Source: Macrosoma leucophasiata
Taxonomy: Eukaryota > Arthropoda > Insecta > Lepidoptera > Hedylidae
DNA: 64,000 nucleotides
Direction of reading: 5' to 3'
Assembly: GCA_036365455.1 (NCBI GenBank)
Contig: JAWQUS010000007.1
Span: 17,252,001 to 17,316,000, forward strand
Part shown: positions 21,861 through 32,141 of the stretch, piece by piece
Layout: the number at the start of each line of letters is the position of its first letter
Numbering within the stretch: position 1 is the stretch's first letter
Translations under genes and position numbers: made by a program
Notes under the pieces: model-generated
What the model was told of the DNA's origin: nothing
Database searches by the model: none
What the model saw: only the letters and a program-made list of their open reading frames with translations

Positions 21861-24800
21861 GTGACACCATTAATTAAGATCAAACTACTGTTAAATAATA
21901 AATTAGAAATTTATGGAGTATACGATTCAGGTTCAAATGTATCTCTAATTAATTCCAAATTACTAAAACTAAATACAAAAGGACATAACTCGAATGAAGA
22001 AAATATAGTAACAATTAATGGTGTCCAAAAAACAAGTGGTTTGACAAATTTAAAAATAAAAATTTTTGAAATAGAAGAAAATGTGGATGTGTACATCATT
22101 GACGAACACAAATTCAGATATGATTTCTTAATAGGATTAGATATGATAAAGAAATATAAGCTAGTACAAAATGAGGAGTTAAAAATAACTCAGAAACAAT
22201 ACTTACATGAAAAGAATAGTAAAAAAATGGAGAAAAAGATAGACGAAGGTGAAAATGAAGGTAATAAATATGAAAACGAAAACAAAATTAATTTTAATGA
22301 ACATATCAAAGAAGAGGAATTTGAAATAAAGGTTGGTCATTTAGATGATGATAAAAGGGAAGAAATAAATAAGCTAATACAACAATATCAATCAGTTTTT
22401 GCCAAAAACAAGTATGACGTGGGAAAGGTTAAAGGATATGAAGCAAGAATAGATTTATTAATGGATAAATACTGCAGCAAGAGGCCATACAGATGCACTA
22501 TAGAAGACAAAAAAGAGATAGCAGAACAAATAGCCGAATTATTGGATAATGCGCTTATAGAAGAATCTTATAGTCCATTCGCAGCACCAGTAACTTTGAC
22601 ATTTAAAAAGGAAGAAAATAAAAAATCAAGGCTCTGTATAGACTTCAGGGATTTAAATAAAATTGTAGTTCCTCAGGCTCAACCCTTCCCATTAATTGAC
22701 GATTTAATGACAAAAACAAGAAATTGCAAATTTTTTACAAGCTTAGACGTTAATTCAGCTTTTTGGTCTATACCTCTACGAGTAGAGGACAGGAAGAAGA
22801 CAGGGTTTGTAACTCAAGAGGGACACTTTCAATGGACTTGCCTACCATTTGGTTTGAAGACTGCTCCAGCAATATTTCAAAGAATATTGTGTAACATACT
22901 TAGAAAATATAAACTAACCGATTTTGCTGTCAATTATATAGATGACATCCTGATATTTTCAAACTCATTTGATGAACACATAAGTCACTTGAAACAGTTA
23001 CTAGAAGCAATTCAAATGGAAGGATTTCGACTAAAATTTATAAAATGTACATTTGCATCAGATTCGGTAAAATACCTGGGACATATCATTCAATATAATT
23101 CTATCCAACCACTGAAGGACAATCTCATTTCGATAAAAGAATTTCCAGTACCAAAAACCCAGAAGAATATTCGACAATTTTTGGGAAAAGTAAACTTTTA
23201 CCATAAATATATACCAAGGAGCGCAATAATTCTTGACCCATTACATAATTTGCTAAGAAAAAATCAAAAGTTTGTTTGGTCTGAAGAATGTCAAAATGCG
23301 TTTGAAAAAATAAAGAGTCTCTTGTGTTCACAGCCAATACTAGAAATTTATGATCAAAATCTACCAATAAATATTTATACTGATGGTTCTCTGCTGGGTG
23401 TTGGAGCAATTTTAAAACAAGTACAACTAGATGGTAAAGAAAAACCAGTAGCCTATTTTTCAAAAAAACTGAATGGAGCGCAAAAGAAGAAAAAGGCAAT
23501 ATATTTAGAATGCTTAGCTATTAAAGAAGCACTAAGATATTGGCAGTACTGGCTGATAGGTAAATCGTTTACAGTCTACACAGACCATAAACCATTAGAA
23601 AACATGAACTTAAAAGCTAGAAGAGACGAAGAACTAGGTGATTTGACTTATTACCTTTCACAATATGATTTTAAAATCAAATATTCCCCTGGAAAAGATA
23701 ATTTAGAAGCGGACTGTTTAAGTCGGAATCCTGTATTAGAACCAGAGGATAATCTAGAAGAACAACTGAAAGTTGTGAACTTAATTACATTAGAAGATAT
23801 TGTAATAGATCAGAATCAAAATAAAGAAATACAGAGAAACAATAATAAAATAATCAAAAAACACAATTTATACTTCAAAAGAATTAGGAACAAAGAGAAA
23901 ATAATAATAACAGAAGAATTCAGTATTAAATTTATAAAGCGAATACATGAAGATCTATGTCACATTGGAGTGGGACAAATGCTAACGACTATTAGTTCAC
24001 TGTACGCAACAAAAAATTTAACGAAAAATATTAAAAATGTTTGTAGGAATTGTGAAATTTGCATAAAAAACAAAACAAGAGGACAACACAAATACGGATT
24101 AATGTCATATTTAGGCCCAGCGACAAGACCCTTTGAAATAGTATCAATAGACACAATTGGAGGTTTTGGTGGTTCTAGATCAACCAAGAAATACATACAT
24201 CTTTTAGTGGACCACTTCACTAGATATGCATTTATTATAACATCAAAAACCCAGGGTGCACATGACTTTATAAAGCTAATAAATAAGGTCGCTGAAACCG
24301 AGGAGATTGGGATGCTCCTTACCGACCAGTATCCAGGAATAAACTCTAAAGAATTCAAGAAGTTCCTTACTGACAAACAAATAACAATAATTTTTACAGC
24401 AGTGAATGCACCGTTTTCTAATGGCCTAAATGAAAGGTTGAATCAAACGATAGTTAACAAAATTAGATGCAAAATCAATGAAGATGGAGAAAACAGAGCG
24501 TGGACTACAATAGCACATGAATGTGTAGAAAAATACAATCAGACTAACCACTCAGTAACTGGCTATGCACCATGTTATTTGCTATACGGAACAGATGTTA
24601 AGGTTTTACCAAAAGAACTACAACAAGGAGGTATAAATAGTGACTGGATCGGAGATAAGAAAACAGCGCTTAATAATACCTTGAAATCACATTACTATAA
24701 CAAAATGAGGTATGATAGGAATAGAAAACAAAGAGAATTCAGTGTGGGAGATCTAGTATATATAGAAAATGGGAATAAACTAAATAGGAAAAAGCTAGAT

Positions 24801-25139
24801 GAATTGAGAATTGGACCATATAAAATAATTAAAAAGAAATCTAATACAATTTACGAGATAGATACAGGACATAGAAAAACAGAGTCAAATCTTTTTCATA
24901 TCACAAAACTAATTCCAGTACAGATAACAGAGGATGAGAATGTGCAAGTATCAAATGGAGACTTATATATTTATATAATTATCACCTACAGCAGCTATAC
25001 TCTAAGTGAAAAACATTGCATAAAGAATTCTGAAGAGACCGAAACAGGTGGAAATCTGAAGGTGCAAGGTCAGGACTATACGGCGGATGCATTAACACCT
25101 CCCATCCAAACTCTCTTAATTTTTGCTGAGTGGCTATAG
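21861..25139 (+). CDS. pol: Gypsy copy 1 pol polyprotein (3' end foreign)
   Basis: Polyprotein read by -1 frameshift from gag. Domains in order: aspartic protease (YDSGS, D22-S23-G24); reverse transcriptase with YIDD at 359-362; RNase H with YTDGS (D508); integrase with an HHCC-like zinc finger (HEDLCHIG ... CRNCEIC) and catalytic D764, D822, E858 (35 residues between the last two); then a GPY/F-type module (RIGPYKIIKK). This order is that of Ty3/gypsy. No envelope frame follows. After base 24960 the frame leaves the element and runs into unrelated DNA and a reversed mariner, so the last ~60 residues are not Pol. The core looks intact but the copy has no 3' LTR. Confidence 0.92.
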   Translation: MTPLIKIKLLLNNKLEIYGVYDSGSNVSLINSKLLKLNTKGHNSNEENIVTINGVQKTSGLTNLKIKIFEIEENVDVYIIDEHKFRYDFLIGLDMIKKYKLVQNEELKITQKQYLHEKNSKKMEKKIDEGENEGNKYENENKINFNEHIKEEEFEIKVGHLDDDKREEINKLIQQYQSVFAKNKYDVGKVKGYEARIDLLMDKYCSKRPYRCTIEDKKEIAEQIAELLDNALIEESYSPFAAPVTLTFKKEENKKSRLCIDFRDLNKIVVPQAQPFPLIDDLMTKTRNCKFFTSLDVNSAFWSIPLRVEDRKKTGFVTQEGHFQWTCLPFGLKTAPAIFQRILCNILRKYKLTDFAVNYIDDILIFSNSFDEHISHLKQLLEAIQMEGFRLKFIKCTFASDSVKYLGHIIQYNSIQPLKDNLISIKEFPVPKTQKNIRQFLGKVNFYHKYIPRSAIILDPLHNLLRKNQKFVWSEECQNAFEKIKSLLCSQPILEIYDQNLPINIYTDGSLLGVGAILKQVQLDGKEKPVAYFSKKLNGAQKKKKAIYLECLAIKEALRYWQYWLIGKSFTVYTDHKPLENMNLKARRDEELGDLTYYLSQYDFKIKYSPGKDNLEADCLSRNPVLEPEDNLEEQLKVVNLITLEDIVIDQNQNKEIQRNNNKIIKKHNLYFKRIRNKEKIIITEEFSIKFIKRIHEDLCHIGVGQMLTTISSLYATKNLTKNIKNVCRNCEICIKNKTRGQHKYGLMSYLGPATRPFEIVSIDTIGGFGGSRSTKKYIHLLVDHFTRYAFIITSKTQGAHDFIKLINKVAETEEIGMLLTDQYPGINSKEFKKFLTDKQITIIFTAVNAPFSNGLNERLNQTIVNKIRCKINEDGENRAWTTIAHECVEKYNQTNHSVTGYAPCYLLYGTDVKVLPKELQQGGINSDWIGDKKTALNNTLKSHYYNKMRYDRNRKQREFSVGDLVYIENGNKLNRKKLDELRIGPYKIIKKKSNTIYEIDTGHRKTESNLFHITKLIPVQITEDENVQVSNGDLYIYIIITYSSYTLSEKHCIKNSEETETGGNLKVQGQDYTADALTPPIQTLLIFAEWL
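24961..25011. other. Breakpoint filler between gypsy and mariner
   Basis: About 50 bases (ACTTATATATTTATATAATT...) that match neither the intact gypsy copy nor the mariner family, marking where both elements were cut off. Confidence 0.6.
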
Positions 25140-26080
25140 ATGTGTGAGGTCTAGCGTTATCATGATGAAACACCACACCCCTTCTGTTGATCAATTCCGG
25201 CCGCTTTCTCTCAACTTCTTGCTTTAATATCATCAGTTGTTCGCAGTAGAGTTCAGAATCGATAGTCCTACCTGGTGGTAATAGCTCATAATTAATAATG
25301 CCCTTCCAATCCCACCACACACACAACATCACCTAATTGCGAGTTAACCCGGGTTTCGCCACAGTCTGTGAAGCCTGACCGGCCTTTGACCACGACCTTT
25401 TTCGCACGTTCCTGTCGTACGTGATCCACTTTTCATCACCAGTTATCAGCTTCTTCAAAAATGATTCAGTTTCATTACGTCGTAATGAAGAATCACAAAT
25501 GAGTACACGGTTCATTAGGTTTCTTTCAGTGAGCTCGTGAGGTACTCAAATATCGAGTTTTTTTTTGTACCCAGCTTTTTTCAAATGCGCCAAAACTGTT
25601 TTGTGATCAATTCTCAGTTCTTCATCTACTACGTCGTAACTACTGATATGTCGATCTTGCTCCACTTTTTCAAAAATGGCATCCATTTTATCCGTAATAG
25701 GGCGACCAGAGCGAGGTGCATCTTTGACATCAAAATTTCCGGATTGAAAACGCTTAAACCAAATTTGTGCTACTCTCACAGACACTGCACTAGGTCCATA
25801 AACATAGCATCGGAAATTTTTTTCGCGGCTTGCGTTGCATTATTACCTTTTTTGTAGTAAATTTTTAAAATGTATCGAATTTCTTCATTAGATTCACTCA
25901 TCTTGACAGTACGAAAAACAAATGAAAATCACACATTTGCCTAATCTGAATTTGGAATTATGTTCTTTAAAATTTTTACTTTCAATGATACCAAAACCAG
26001 CCAGATACAAATACTACAGCCAAAGAGATTTTATTACAAGTTCATACATACTATAATGCGAAAAGACTTTTTCCCCAACC
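25012..26080 (-). pseudogene. Mariner copy a, truncated transposase
   Basis: A mariner of the same family as the copy at 32142, in reverse orientation. The right end keeps the TIR (complement of GGTTGGGGAAAAAGTC) followed by TA at 26081-26082. The transposase starts at about 25900 but is broken by frameshifts into three frames (25785-25546, 25515-25333, 25332-24982). All three catalytic Asp contexts survive in pieces: [13 protein letters not shown] and [12 protein letters not shown]. The 3' part after CNV, including the second TIR, is lost. It cannot encode a working enzyme. Confidence 0.92.
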
Positions 26081-26082
26081 TA

Positions 26083-26992
26083 TTATGATAAAACTTGGTT
26101 GTTCCGATTGTCTTTTATGGCGGATATCTTTCAAAAACTTAACGAATTAAATTTATCGTTGCAAGGTAAACAGACAACAGTGTTTCAGGCCTATAATAAA
26201 ATAACTGCTTTTAAAAGAAAATTAGATTTTTGGATCATTTGCATTGGTAAGAAAAAAATAGAAAGCTTTACGTTACTCAGTGAGTTTGTTACCGAAAACG
26301 ACTCAGAAATGTTTGAAGATGATGTGTTTGAAGAATTGGTCCAATATCTCAGTTCGATGCGCGCATCTTTTGAAAAGTATTTTCCCGAAGAACAAAATAC
26401 AAAATTAAAGTGAATTCATGGATTCATAATCCTTTTTTACTCAACTTGGAAAAGCCTGAAAACATGTCAAACGAGATATATGAATCTCTTTTAGAAATGT
26501 CATCAGACACAAGTATGGAGTCACTGTTCAAAACGACGCCTCTCAATGATTTTGGTACAGAATCCAAGATGAATATGCAATGCTTGGCCAAATGGCTCTG
26601 GATATTCTTCTCCCGATCCCAACTACATATTTGTGCGAAACAGGATTCTCTGCCTACGCAGCCACGAAAACAAAATATCGCAATAGACTGCACGCCGAAG
26701 CTGATATGAGACTCCAACTTTCTTCCATCAAACCTGATATCAACCAATTGATGGAAAATAAAAAACAGTTTCATACCTCCCACTGGTTAGATTTTTTCTT
26801 TTTAAATGTTTTCTATTATTGTCCTTGCCAAGTGGTGAAGTAAATAATAATAAGTAGCTGTTACATTGTACTTTTATTATGCTGATTAATAAAAAATACA
26901 CGTATAAAAACAATTGTTTTATTGTAAGGTTCCATCAAGTATTTTGATTCCCAAAAGGGTTCCTTCATTTAAAAAGTTTGAGAACCACTGAC
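26083..26992 (+). pseudogene. Decayed hAT transposase (ZBED5/FAM200-like)
   Basis: Three successive frames encode the C-terminal half of a hAT transposase: ADIFQKLNELNLSLQGK and SSMRASFEKYFPEEQ (26099-26413), then WIHNPFLLNLE (26410-26590), then the hAT dimerisation motif TTYLCETGFSAYAATKTKYR (26580-26780). Two frameshifts separate them. The element ends at 26979-26992 in TTGAGAACCACTG, the complement of the hAT-type terminus CAGTGGTTCTCAA. The N-terminal BED and catalytic parts are missing because mariner copy a abuts at 26082. Confidence 0.85.
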
Positions 26993-27061
26993 CTACAGGA
27001 ACCCTGACATTGATACGCACATTGCTAACATACTATTGTCGCTTACATTGAATGCAAATTG

Positions 27062-27300
27062 GTAAATGCGGTGGTGCTCGCTTGCTCTGGAGCTCTACCA
27101 CTGTATATTACCATCTTCCCGGAACAGGATAACGGTTTACATTAGAGAAAACTGATTACCACTTACTGGCAGGTCAAATAGGTAACATGTAGGTGTTCAC
27201 GCTTTTGAGCTCGTTCATTGGAGCTCTATCACCGTACATTACCACCGAACACAATAGAGGTGGACACTACCACTTCGCGGCTGGTAGGTAAATTGAATTA
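27062..27300 (-). repeat. BMC1-like head fragments, two in tandem
   Basis: Two diverged pieces both contain the family head (GGAGCTCTACCACTGTA near 27091, GGAGCTCTATCACCGTA near 27219) and a following ATTACCA segment. They lack the tail. Confidence 0.55.
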
Positions 27301-28262
27301 AGTACACAAATACACCGCAAGACCTTAAATTTATCACCCAACTGATTTTAAACTAAGAGCTCAGAGGGGGAGGGCAAAACAGGTAGGAAGTCGGAGTGTC
27401 CATTCTAAACGTTGTATTATTACATATTTTCTGATAAAGGTTTTGAAGTATTATTAAAAATTTCGATACCGACTAACGTATATGCGGTACAACACTATCG
27501 ATCGACTTTGTTATCTTAGAAAGGGACAAATAATGTAAATAACGTAAAGTGTGAGCAGGACTTTGCGAAAATGTACTTGTGCTGAACCCAGTTTCAGTTG
27601 ATGTCAGATAATAAGTGTTTTAAATGAATTTATTTACTTACCGGTGAACTGTCATACCATTTTTTTAAATATTTGATGTTCTAGACGTATTTAGACATGA
27701 TTTTACTGCGCAGGAAGCCATTCCCTAGATATTTTCGGTAGAAAATGAATTATTTCTCACGTACGAACGGGTCGGATGCTTGGTCACCAATGGCGTCATT
27801 GGCGTCGCGATTTCGAACATTGAAAATTAGCTAGCAAATTAGCTAGCAAGTTTTTGTGCGCGTCGGTCGCCCTGTATGCGGTATCTATTGGGGGTGATCT
27901 GTGTACATATTTAATGAGAAGTGTGGTCTCCATTTTTACCTTCAAGAATCTGTGATTGCCTTGTCAGTCAGCCCAGCTTTAATCTATGGCTTGCATTGCA
28001 TTGCATTTCGTAAAGTTTCGTTCGGTTCCGTTCGCTTCGTAATCTTCACAGGTATTATTTTTTATGTAGGTACAGTCGTATAGTGATCTGTGGTCGTACA
28101 CTACAAATCTACAATACGCTGAACACCGTTTATTTCCTTCCTTGAGTTGAAGTAACTGTGTGCGGCAGTTTTACAGGTTGACATTAGTTGCAGTTTTTGC
28201 AATATTTTCATAATCGGTGGTACAGAGCAGAAGTTTCTCGTTACTTTCTTGTAAAAGGAATC
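27301..28262 (+). promoter_or_regulatory. 5' flank of G6PD
   Basis: Non-coding DNA ahead of the G6PD start. 27360-27430 is a repeat also present at 58190-58275 (GTCGGAGTGTCCATTC). A duplicated TTAGCTAGCAAATTAGCTAGC lies at about 27828-27849. The phrase GTGTGGTCTCCATTTTTACC near 27922 is shared with the Y blocks. A possible acceptor TTTTACAG at about 28168-28175 may end a 5'-UTR intron. No TATA box stands out. Confidence 0.35.
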
Positions 28263-29747
28263 ATGGAAAACAAAGCCGATTTCCAGTACCCGCATACTTT
28301 CATACTTCTTGGTGCTTCTGGTGATTTAGCGAAGAAAAAGATTTACCCTACGATATGGTACTTATACCGTGATAACCTGTTGCCAGCCAATACGAAGTTT
28401 GTCGGTTATGCGCGAACAAAGCAGACTTTAGAAGATGTAAAAGAAAAAACAAAGAAATACATGAAAGTGCGACCGGGAGAAGAAAGTAAGTTAGAACAAT
28501 TTTGGGAAGAAAATGATTATGTGAGTGGTTCATATGACAAAAGGATCGATTATGAATTACTGAATCAAAATATTAGCAAGCATGAGAAGGGGCCATTGGC
28601 CAACAGAATATTTTACCTAGCTGTGCCCCCAACAGTATTTGAAGATGTGACAGTGAACATAAGGAACGCTTGTGTCTCCATTAAAGGTTATACTAGAGTA
28701 ATCATTGAAAAGCCTTTTGGAAGGGATGATGAAAGTTCTGACAAGCTCAGTGCCCATGTTGCTAGTTTATTCAAGGAAGAGCAAATATACCGAATTGATC
28801 ATTACCTCGGCAAAGAAATGGTTCAAAATTTGATGACAATTCGCTTTGCAAATCAAATCTTTAGTCCGTCATGGAACAGGGAGAACATTGCATCTGTTCT
28901 TATATCATTCAAAGAACCATTTGGAACTGAAGGCAGAGGAGGATATTTTGATAGTTTTGGTATTCTCCGTGATGTGATGCAAAACCATTTGCTTCAGATT
29001 TTGTCTCTTGTTGCTATGGAGAAACCAGTTACGTTGAACCCCAATGACATAAGAGATGAGAAGGTGAAGGTTTTGAGACACATTCGTCCCATTGAGGTTA
29101 AAGATCTATTAGTGGGACAATATGTTGGTAACCCTAATGGGCAAGGCGAAGAGCAATTAGGTTACCTGGATGACCCTACTGTTCCGAAAGATTCTGTGAC
29201 GCCAACATATGCAGTTGCTGTTATCTGGATTAACAATTCTAGGTGGCAAGGTGTGCCTTTCATCTTACGATGTGGTAAAGCTCTAAATGAGAGGAAAGCG
29301 GAGGTGAGAGTACAGTACAAGGATGTGCCAGGCGATATATTTGAGGGACATACAAAGAGAAATGAGCTGGTGATCAGAGTTCAGCCGGGAGAAGCATTGT
29401 ATTTGAAGCTGATGAGTAAATCACCTGGTATGAAATTTGATTTGATGGAAACGGAGTTGGATCTCACTTACAGCATGAGATACAGAGAGACAGATGTACC
29501 TGATGCATATGAACGGCTAATTTTGGATGTTTTCACCGGCACTCAAATACATTTTGTGCGTAATGATGAACTGAAAGAAGCATGGCGTATTTTTACACCG
29601 GTGTTGAAACAGTTAGAACAAGAGAGAATAAAACCCGTTCCTTATGTATATGGCTCACGTGGCCCTCCTGAAGCTGATGCTATGTTGGCACAGTGTAATT
29701 TCAAATACTCAGGTTCCTACAAATGGCAGAAACCGTCTGTTTCATAA
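28263..29747 (+). CDS. G6PD: Glucose-6-phosphate 1-dehydrogenase
   Basis: 494 residues. It oxidises glucose 6-phosphate with NADP+ to 6-phosphogluconolactone, the first and rate-setting step of the cytosolic oxidative pentose phosphate pathway. The Rossmann motif GASGDLA is at residues 17-23, EKPFG follows mid-N-terminal domain, the substrate signature [10 protein letters not shown] is at 177-186, and the catalytic His is H242 in [10 protein letters not shown]. Residues of the structural NADP+ site are kept ([25 protein letters not shown] near the end). Length fits animal G6PD (about 495-525). The ATG at 28263 is the first in-frame ATG (context ATCATGG); the frame extends upstream only through non-ATG codons. 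The coding region has no intron and no lesion. Animal G6PD genes usually have several introns, so this may be a retrocopy or a lineage with intron loss. Confidence 0.96.
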   Translation: MENKADFQYPHTFILLGASGDLAKKKIYPTIWYLYRDNLLPANTKFVGYARTKQTLEDVKEKTKKYMKVRPGEESKLEQFWEENDYVSGSYDKRIDYELLNQNISKHEKGPLANRIFYLAVPPTVFEDVTVNIRNACVSIKGYTRVIIEKPFGRDDESSDKLSAHVASLFKEEQIYRIDHYLGKEMVQNLMTIRFANQIFSPSWNRENIASVLISFKEPFGTEGRGGYFDSFGILRDVMQNHLLQILSLVAMEKPVTLNPNDIRDEKVKVLRHIRPIEVKDLLVGQYVGNPNGQGEEQLGYLDDPTVPKDSVTPTYAVAVIWINNSRWQGVPFILRCGKALNERKAEVRVQYKDVPGDIFEGHTKRNELVIRVQPGEALYLKLMSKSPGMKFDLMETELDLTYSMRYRETDVPDAYERLILDVFTGTQIHFVRNDELKEAWRIFTPVLKQLEQERIKPVPYVYGSRGPPEADAMLAQCNFKYSGSYKWQKPSVS

Positions 29748-30484
29748 ATTTGCTCAACATTTTGTGTTTTTTGGTGTTGGTGCTTTTTTTTTTCATTTTA
29801 AAGTTATATTACAAGTTCTTATGCATAATAATGCTCTTCGAAATAAGTTTTTATATTTAGCTATAATTTTAAACTGAAAGTTGAATATTTTTGCAAAGGT
29901 CATATTAAGGTCAAACTGTATGTTAGTCAATTTATAGAATTAATAATTTTGCACTGGTTATGGGCACAGAGATATTATATTAGTATTATTTATAAAACAA
30001 ATTACATGCATATAATATAATCTCACTTAGGAAAGCTATAACTTCTATAAATCCAATGTTAAACAATGTCATCACAACATTTATTACATAAATGCTGTTT
30101 CATCGTTGTTTTCAGATATTATACAGGGGTCAAGCATTTGACCTTGATGAGCATTTAATTACACACTTCATTCCATCTTGCATTTGTTAAGAAATGATTT
30201 ATTTTATTAAAAGTGCTTATATTTAAAAATTTTATTCTAATAGGTTTTATATTTTTATACTGATGCTCAGTCATTTAATGACTATAAATTACATAAATAA
30301 TAAGCAAGACTGGTATTCGAGAAAGTGGAGTTGATAAATGTATTTTTTTTGCCAGTATAATCTTGCTTATAAAGTACATCATTTGAATATTATTATTGGA
30401 TGTGATAAAAATTTTAAATAGATATCATTATTAATAATGTGATAAAAATGTGATGCATAAAAGTAATATAACTCTATATACTTA
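29748..30484 (+). other. 3' flank of G6PD
   Basis: AT-rich, presumably 3' UTR at first. No clear AATAAA plus poly-A run directly after the stop that would mark a retroposed message end. Nothing else recognised. Confidence 0.35.
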
Positions 30485-30597
30485 CCCCCTTATTCATAAA
30501 TGTATTTTAGCTAAAGTGTTGCTAATCTCTCTTTTGTCTTTTCTACAAAGCATTCTATTGCTAAAACGTATCTAATGTACGTTTATGAATAAGGGGG
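30485..30597. mobile_element. 113-bp MITE with CCCCCTTATTCATAAA termini
   Basis: CCCCCTTATTCATAAATGTA on the left matches the complement of the right end (TACGTTTATGAATAAGGGGG) with one mismatch. Internal ATTTTAGCTAAAGTG and CTATTGCTAAAACG also roughly pair. No coding capacity. Confidence 0.8.
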
Positions 30598-30726
30598 TGA
30601 GATGTTAGGTAAAAAGTGTTATAGAATCTGTTGTAGCATTACTATAAGCACTGGCTTTGGTTGACCTTGTAAAGGCTTAAATACTGTTGTTACTTCTGAT
30701 TTAATTTGCTTTATTAAAAAATACAA

Positions 30727-30940
30727 AAAAAAAACGCTTACACACTGACACAGCCTTACAGTAGGTATAAACAAACCTGTGTCGTGGGTGCCTTTATATA
30801 CAAACAACACATACACAAACACCCAGACCTGAAACAAATATCTGTAGGCCATACAAATATTTGTCCCAGTGGGGGGATCGAACCCACTATCCTTCGAATC
30901 AAATGGTCACCTCACACCGCTGGACCAACCAGGTCGTCAA
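30727..30940 (-). repeat. tRNA-derived SINE, family S2
   Basis: On the minus strand the head reads GACCTGGTTGGTCCAGCGGT (box A-like) and, 40 bases later, GGGTTCGATCCCCCCAC (box B). It is followed by a SINE body with ATATTTGTATGGCCTACAG. A different head from family S1. The box A phrase GGTC(C/T)AGCGGTGTGAG recurs in the palindrome at 52221. The anticodon arm does not fold, so not a functional tRNA. Confidence 0.75.
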
Positions 30941-31695
30941 ATAATAATGTTTGTTCAACTGAAGTTAGATATGTTAAATGTATATTTTCAACAATATTAT
31001 TTTGTGATGGTTGCACATATTAATTTAATTAATGCAGCTTTGAAGCAAGTATCCATCTCAATGATAATAATATTTTATGCGAAGATATGTTATATTTCAG
31101 ATAAAAATATTGTTCTGTCATTCTACATGAAGCACATTTATTATGTCATTCACTATAAGTGTATGAGAGTGAAAGGGATAACAATGAATTGAGGCTGGTT
31201 TCTTAGCCTTGATTTGGATGCTATCTAGCCTACCTATAACATCATTTATCCATCTACTTTAATCATTTTTATAATAGGCAGATGGACACTTAAAGCTACT
31301 AGCTAACTTCAGGGAGGCAATGATGATTTATTTCTTCTTTGCGTTATCTATGATATTATCTAAATAAGTAAGTAAACATTGTTAAACAAGTAGAATAATT
31401 ATTTATACACTGGTTTATAACGTAATGTAAGAAGGGACCTTTTTGAAAGTTTTACACCATTTTTCTTTAATATACTTATCTTTTAATGAATTATTGTGCT
31501 TTTCTGAATTTAACCTCAGTATATTTTAAAGGCGTAAGTAAAGGTTGGTTGAAAACCTTTACTTATGCCTGTATTATCCTACAGGGTAGATATTTACCTA
31601 GTTGACAGGTATGTAGCTAGTACTGGCCACCTGATGGATACTGGTTACGTGGTTACCATCACAATTCATTCGTTTATATCCGCCCGCCAAGCTCC
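30941..31695. other. Non-coding stretch
   Basis: No gene supported. A small inverted repeat (AAAGGTTTTCAACC-like around 31540-31565) is the only structure noticed. Confidence 0.4.
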
Positions 31696-31698
31696 TTA

Positions 31699-32037
31699 GG
31701 GGTCGTTCATAAATTATGTAATGCGTTTAGGGGAGGGGGGCTGTTGACTGAATATTATAACTTCTTACTATAGGTAAGGGGGGCAGAGAATCTAAAATTA
31801 CGTAAGATTTGAAATTGAAAATTCTACCACTTTCGCGCTAAAAATTGGCATTATTGAATAGCGCCATCTGTACTTCATCTCTTTAACTTGATATTGAATC
31901 TTACAAAAATCTTTTCTTACGAAAATTTCTTATTAAGGGGCAGGGGGGATTAGTCGTAATCTTATGATGTCTTACAGTAGGGGGAGAGGGGGTCAAATTA
32001 GCCCTCAAAACCCCTTACGTAATTTATGAACGACCCC
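31699..32037. mobile_element. 339-bp MITE, Harbinger-like, TTA target duplication
   Basis: The ends GGGGTCGTTCATAAATTA and TAATTTATGAACGACCCC are exact complements. TTA flanks both sides (31696-31698, 32038-32040), matching the 3-bp TTA/TAA duplications of PIF/Harbinger elements. The interior has G-runs (GGGGAGGGGGG near 31731) but no coding frame. Confidence 0.85.
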
Positions 32038-32040
32038 TTA

Positions 32041-32139
32041 TGGGGTAGGCAAAGAGCGTTGAGCCCAGTTCGAACACACCTCACGTGCCTCTTCTACATT
32101 AATTTCTCTCTCCATATATGCTCGCCGAGCATAATATAA
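32041..32139 (-). pseudogene. LINE remnant interrupted by mariner
   Basis: The minus strand encodes ARRAYMEREINVEEAREV, matching [18 protein letters not shown] of the LINE fragment at 54311. The remnant stops at TA 32140-32141, where mariner copy b begins, and does not resume convincingly on the far side. Confidence 0.6.
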
Positions 32140-32141
32140 TA

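Noticed and set aside
23125..23499. Minus-strand frames inside the gypsy pol (also 23960-24376, and their mirror images in copy 2).
   Set aside because: They are the antisense of conserved RNase H and integrase codons and appear in both copies for that reason only.
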